IMG/VR virus record: IMGVR_UViG_3300033146_001394
Span: 1-34,573 of that record
DNA length: 34,573 bases
Reading direction: 5' to 3' (one strand)
From: a virus
Part shown: positions 32,036 to 34,573 of the stretch, in pieces
How positions within the stretch are numbered: position 1 is the stretch's first letter
Layout of the letters: each line of letters begins with the position of its first letter
Position numbers and translations under genes: made by a program
Notes under the pieces: generated by a model
The model's input: only the letters and a program-made list of their open reading frames with translations
What the model was told of the DNA's origin: nothing
Databases searched by the model: none

Positions 32036-32416
32036 TTATTTTATAACGAACGGAGGACGTCCTACTCTTCTGAGCGCTGACGTTCCCCCTGTTCTTTTGT
32101 TGAACTGCATCTTCCGAAGACTCTGCATTAAAAGCTCTCTACGGGCTCGAACTATAGGGTCTCCCCCCAAAGGGAGTTGTTGAGACGACCCATGCCATAA
32201 CCCCTGGACGTAATCGTATCCTTTAGGGCTTACTACGTGGTTGACTATAACCCAACCATGTTGATTACCTCGGATAGCCCAACCAGCTTTAGAAGCTCCT
32301 GTCTTAACGGGCCAGACTCTTTGAATGTCGGCTTTCAAAGCGTAAGAGTGATCTCGCACTGTAGCACGGGCTGCTTTCTTTATGACCCCAAAGAGATCTT
32401 CAAAAGCCACCCGCAT
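32036..32416 (-). CDS. HK97 gp10-like neck/tail completion protein
   Basis: A 126-residue basic protein with the HK97 gp10-type signature WPVKTGASKAGW (35-46), NHVVSPKGYDYVQGLWHG (59-76). This family sits between the connector and tail terminator. The start overlaps the preceding stop as TGATG. It ends with a basic segment (GGTSALRRVGRPPFVIK). Confidence 0.85.
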   Translation of the reverse strand: MRVAFEDLFGVIKKAARATVRDHSYALKADIQRVWPVKTGASKAGWAIRGNQHGWVIVNHVVSPKGYDYVQGLWHGSSQQLPLGGDPIVRARRELLMQSLRKMQFNKRTGGTSALRRVGRPPFVIK

Positions 32417-32814
32417 CAGTCAGCTCCGGTGTATAAGGCCTCGTAAGCTATAGGCTTCCCGTTCACCATATAAGGTCTTAAATCTGTGAAAGCGTATGTC
32501 TTGTTGTTATAAGACAAGCTTCCTGTTTCTGTAGGTTCTTCCTCTTCTACAACGTAGAAAAGAATCCGCCCTTGTACAAAGCGATCTAATCCTGTGTCTC
32601 TTTGTAAAGCCCTTCTATGTACATCTTGGTCTTGTTGGGTTGTAAGTTTGACAAACACAAACATGACATCAATTATAGGCCCATCCGAAGATGTTTCTCC
32701 TGTGGCTGGGTCGTATTCGTAGTCCGTCAAAGGTTTACATTTTAAAGACCCTAAAACTCCGTTGGAGTCTATGTTGTGTTTTACGTCAGCTGCAAAGCGG
32801 TCGGCGTTCATCAT
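32416..32814 (-). CDS. head closure-type connector protein
   Basis: A 132-residue beta-rich protein in the place of head-closure proteins (between adaptor and gp10-like genes). Segments such as GPIIDVMFVFVKLTT, GRILFYVVEEEE and TYAFTDLRPYMVNG alternate hydrophobic strands. It starts with two Met codons (ATGATG) overlapping the previous stop (ATGA). The family is not identified by motif, only by order and fold pattern. Confidence 0.65.
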   Translation of the reverse strand: MMNADRFAADVKHNIDSNGVLGSLKCKPLTDYEYDPATGETSSDGPIIDVMFVFVKLTTQQDQDVHRRALQRDTGLDRFVQGRILFYVVEEEEPTETGSLSYNNKTYAFTDLRPYMVNGKPIAYEALYTGAD

Positions 32815-33260
32815 CTGTGACGCCTTACGGTTCCTACGCCTCCGAAGGTGTTGGTGTCTAGCTTAGCTCCATTGGCTTCTAAACAAGCCCGCACCTCGGC
32901 AGGTAGGTCATTCACAACTGATAAGTCAGCGTAATCATTCTTGAAATACTCTTCATACATAACATCAAATTTGCGTACTCTATGTTGTTGGCTTTTCTCT
33001 TCCTGAAGTCCGTTTTTCATCTGATGTAGGACTACAAGAATCTGAGACGCCGCTAAACAAGCATCCTGAGGAGCTTCTGGAGCGAACCCTTCTAAGTCGA
33101 TAAACATGCGCCCTGTAAACAATAACCATCTTTGTTTGTCTTCAACGCTCAGCCCATCCCATAGTTCATGGGATAGAGAGTCAGAAGCCAAAGTATCCGC
33201 GCCCGCAACATCTGTAAAAGTGTTGAAGTCAACGGCTGGGTATGTATTTAGCGCAGTCAT
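32811..33260 (-). CDS. head-tail adaptor-type protein
   Basis: A 149-residue helical protein immediately after the major capsid gene. ELWDGLSVEDKQRWLLFTGRMFIDLEGF, and ACLAASQILVVLHQ follow the pattern of phage adaptor proteins (W-x-x-L-x-x-x-DK-x-x-x-L-x-x-A/G-x-x-x-D, then paired helices). These bind the portal and start the neck. Starts one base after the capsid TAA. Assignment is by context and pattern. Confidence 0.7.
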   Translation of the reverse strand: MTALNTYPAVDFNTFTDVAGADTLASDSLSHELWDGLSVEDKQRWLLFTGRMFIDLEGFAPEAPQDACLAASQILVVLHQMKNGLQEEKSQQHRVRKFDVMYEEYFKNDYADLSVVNDLPAEVRACLEANGAKLDTNTFGGVGTVRRHR

Positions 33261-33261
33261 C

Positions 33262-34233
33262 TTAGATTCCTGAAATCAGAGCTGCGAACGGAACATTCTT
33301 ACGTTCCGTTGTACGTTGCCAGTTGGCTGCAAGTTCAAACTCTGCATTCGTAGGGGATAAAGAAGCCATAGTTGTACTAAGGAATCTGTGCCCATATGGG
33401 TGGATACAGAAGTTCTTTCTAACCCATAGAGATTCTTCACCTGAACCATTACCTGAACCCTCAACGGTTTCAAGAGCATATGGCTTTTTGTGTTTACCTT
33501 CACCATAACCAAGGAAAGCACCACCTACAATATAAGAAGTGAAGTTCCCAGCTGTAGGAGAGTCTACAGAGTCTGTAATCACCAGACGAAGACCCGCAAG
33601 AGCTTCATATAAATATTTACCAGTCGAATCATCGTAGATTCTATCTGTGACTCCTGCTTTTCTCAGACTGTTTCTGATTGCAGAGTGAACAATGGCTACA
33701 CCAAGAACATCTTGGGCGTCTCCCATTGTTTGCTGGGTATCTAACATCAACTGAATATCAATAGATGTACCCGAGTGGTCTTCAACCATATCAGAAGCGT
33801 TATTAAGTACGTTAGCATTCATAACACCTTTAACAATTGAAATCGCTGTGAAGTCCATTTGACGAGCCCAGTAAGCTCCAACTCTACCTGCGATAGCTAC
33901 CATAGGATCACCTAAATAGTTTAAGTTAGCTACAATGTTTCTAGCCGCCCAAGAACGGTTTCTATAGTTACCTACGGCTCTGTCAGAGTCGGTTGTGATT
34001 TTATCTGTCCCGGCAATTGTGTTGCTGTCGTCAGAAATTCTACCTTCGTTATCTACAAGGTCGTTATAGTAATCAAACTCAAAAATGGAACCTATATTGG
34101 CCATCATTCTTGCCTCTAACTCTGCGTCTCTTTGAAATACACCTGACTGCCAAAAAACAGATTTACGTATACTCACTCTCATTACTTCACGTGCGAATTG
34201 CTCGTGTTGAATTACATCGGATAAAAGTACCAT
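33262..34233 (-). CDS. major capsid protein
   Basis: A 323-residue protein in head-gene position. It begins VLLSDVIQHEQFAREV, with SVFWQSGVFQRDAELE (25-40) and FDYYNDLV (53-60), features of a phage coat-protein group in which the beginning is helical and the middle carries GTDKITTDSDRAVGNYRNRSWAARNI (~74-99). The size is that of a HK97-fold shell protein lacking a cleaved scaffold domain. GGAGAATCAC upstream of the ATG is a strong ribosome site. Family identity is from pattern and order, not a database match. Confidence 0.82.
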   Translation of the reverse strand: MVLLSDVIQHEQFAREVMRVSIRKSVFWQSGVFQRDAELEARMMANIGSIFEFDYYNDLVDNEGRISDDSNTIAGTDKITTDSDRAVGNYRNRSWAARNIVANLNYLGDPMVAIAGRVGAYWARQMDFTAISIVKGVMNANVLNNASDMVEDHSGTSIDIQLMLDTQQTMGDAQDVLGVAIVHSAIRNSLRKAGVTDRIYDDSTGKYLYEALAGLRLVITDSVDSPTAGNFTSYIVGGAFLGYGEGKHKKPYALETVEGSGNGSGEESLWVRKNFCIHPYGHRFLSTTMASLSPTNAEFELAANWQRTTERKNVPFAALISGI

Positions 34234-34403
34234 GTGATTCTCCTTATCTATTAAAATTTGTTTGGATTTTATAGTAAGCTTCCGCTAGAGGCCCGCCCGG
34301 AGCCTGCTCTATATTTTAAAATTATAAAACGATTTACCTTAGAAGTTGCTGAGAGGGGAGGGGTGTTAGTGAAGCCTTCGGGACCGTAGAAGTCCCTTTG
34401 GGT
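34234..34403 (-). other. 170-base leader before the capsid gene
   Basis: Non-coding. In transcription order it holds ggtttagacg/cgtctaaacc at the end of the previous gene (listed separately), a 5-bp dyad gggac/gtccc (34380-34396), a TATAAT at about 34322-34327 without a clear -35, an AT-rich block, a GC-rich patch around 34288-34306, and a ribosome site. It could carry the capsid promoter, but no reliable match was found. Confidence 0.35.
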
Positions 34404-34430
34404 TTAGACGTTATAGACGTCGTCTAAACC
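34401..34430 (-). terminator. 10-bp perfect stem-loop at the end of the upstream gene
   Basis: ggtttagacg (34401-34410) and cgtctaaacc (34421-34430) pair perfectly around ttatagacgt. It overlaps the last eight codons and stop of the partial gene. No U-tract follows in the transcript, so a processing or stabilising hairpin in front of the capsid message is as likely as termination. Confidence 0.55.
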
Positions 34431-34573
34431 GTGTTTTTTCTGTAGTGATTCATAAAGAGTAGCATCACTTTTTTGTAGTTCGATTTGTTTAGTCAAACTG
34501 TAATCTGTATGATTTGGGTCAAAGTAGTTATCCCATGCGCCTGTTCCTCCGGCTCCTCCAGCTCCCCCACCGG
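34404..34573 (-). CDS. C-terminal end of an upstream head-region protein
   Basis: The last 56 codons of a gene entering from the right, stop TAA at 34404-34406. The fragment begins with a Gly-rich run (GGGAGGAGGTGA) then WDNYFDPNHTDYSLTKQIELQKSD and ends LQKKHGLDDVYNV. Position immediately before the capsid gene suggests a scaffold or other assembly protein, but the fragment is too short to name. Confidence 0.65.
   Translation of the reverse strand, partial: GGGAGGAGGTGAWDNYFDPNHTDYSLTKQIELQKSDATLYESLQKKHGLDDVYNV

Noticed and set aside
1-34573. tRNA genes
   Set aside because: No cloverleaf with a T-loop GTTCRANNC was recognised in the non-coding gaps on either strand.

Overview
The window is a contiguous piece of a tailed double-stranded DNA bacteriophage genome with siphovirus-type tail genes. 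Every gene I accept lies on the minus strand, so transcription runs from the right end (34.5 kb) to the left end (1). Genes are tightly packed, often with ATGA or TAATG stop/start overlaps, and almost all have a clear Shine-Dalgarno sequence, so the host is a bacterium. A 3TM-type holin and an M15 peptidase endolysin fit a Gram-negative host. The preQ0/DpdA cassette is reminiscent of Queuovirinae-type phages, but that placement is inference. No integrase, repressor, terminase or portal gene is visible here.

Layout in transcription order. 34.57-30.4 kb: end of an upstream gene, major capsid protein, four head-tail connector/tail-completion genes, tail tube, and a tail assembly chaperone pair joined by a -1 programmed frameshift (slippery A AAC CCA). 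30.4-25.6 kb: a 1610-residue tape measure protein with an internal tandem duplication. 25.5-18.0 kb: tail-tip and receptor-binding proteins that reuse related modules, plus a small coiled-coil membrane protein. 17.9-16.8 kb: holin and endolysin. 16.8-16.4 kb: a non-coding AT-rich region full of dyads, a candidate origin and/or early control region. 16.2-7.8 kb: replication genes (primase-like/SF2 helicase fusion, family A DNA polymerase, FEN-like 5' nuclease, several unknowns). 7.8-6.2 kb: an Ala/Lys-rich protein with an 18-bp repeat array that changes reading frame, a highly structured leader, and an unknown cytosolic protein. 6.1-1.5 kb: a 7-deazaguanine DNA-modification cassette (DUF3310-phosphoribosyltransferase fusion, QueE, QueD, DpdA, a small CxxC protein, QueC, a MazG-like protein, FolE). 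1.5-0 kb: three small unknown genes and the start of a second SF2 helicase.

The cassette encodes FolE, QueD, QueE and QueC, enough to make preQ0 from GTP, and DpdA, the transglycosylase-like enzyme that exchanges guanine in DNA for the deazapurine. No QueF, GAT-QueC or other tailoring enzyme is visible, so the simplest prediction is 7-cyano-7-deazaguanine in the phage DNA as protection against host restriction. The least expected features are the DUF3310-phosphoribosyltransferase fusion at the head of this cassette, the small MazG-like and CxxC proteins inside it, the frame-switching repeat array, and a conserved intergenic motif that occurs three times in the same orientation.
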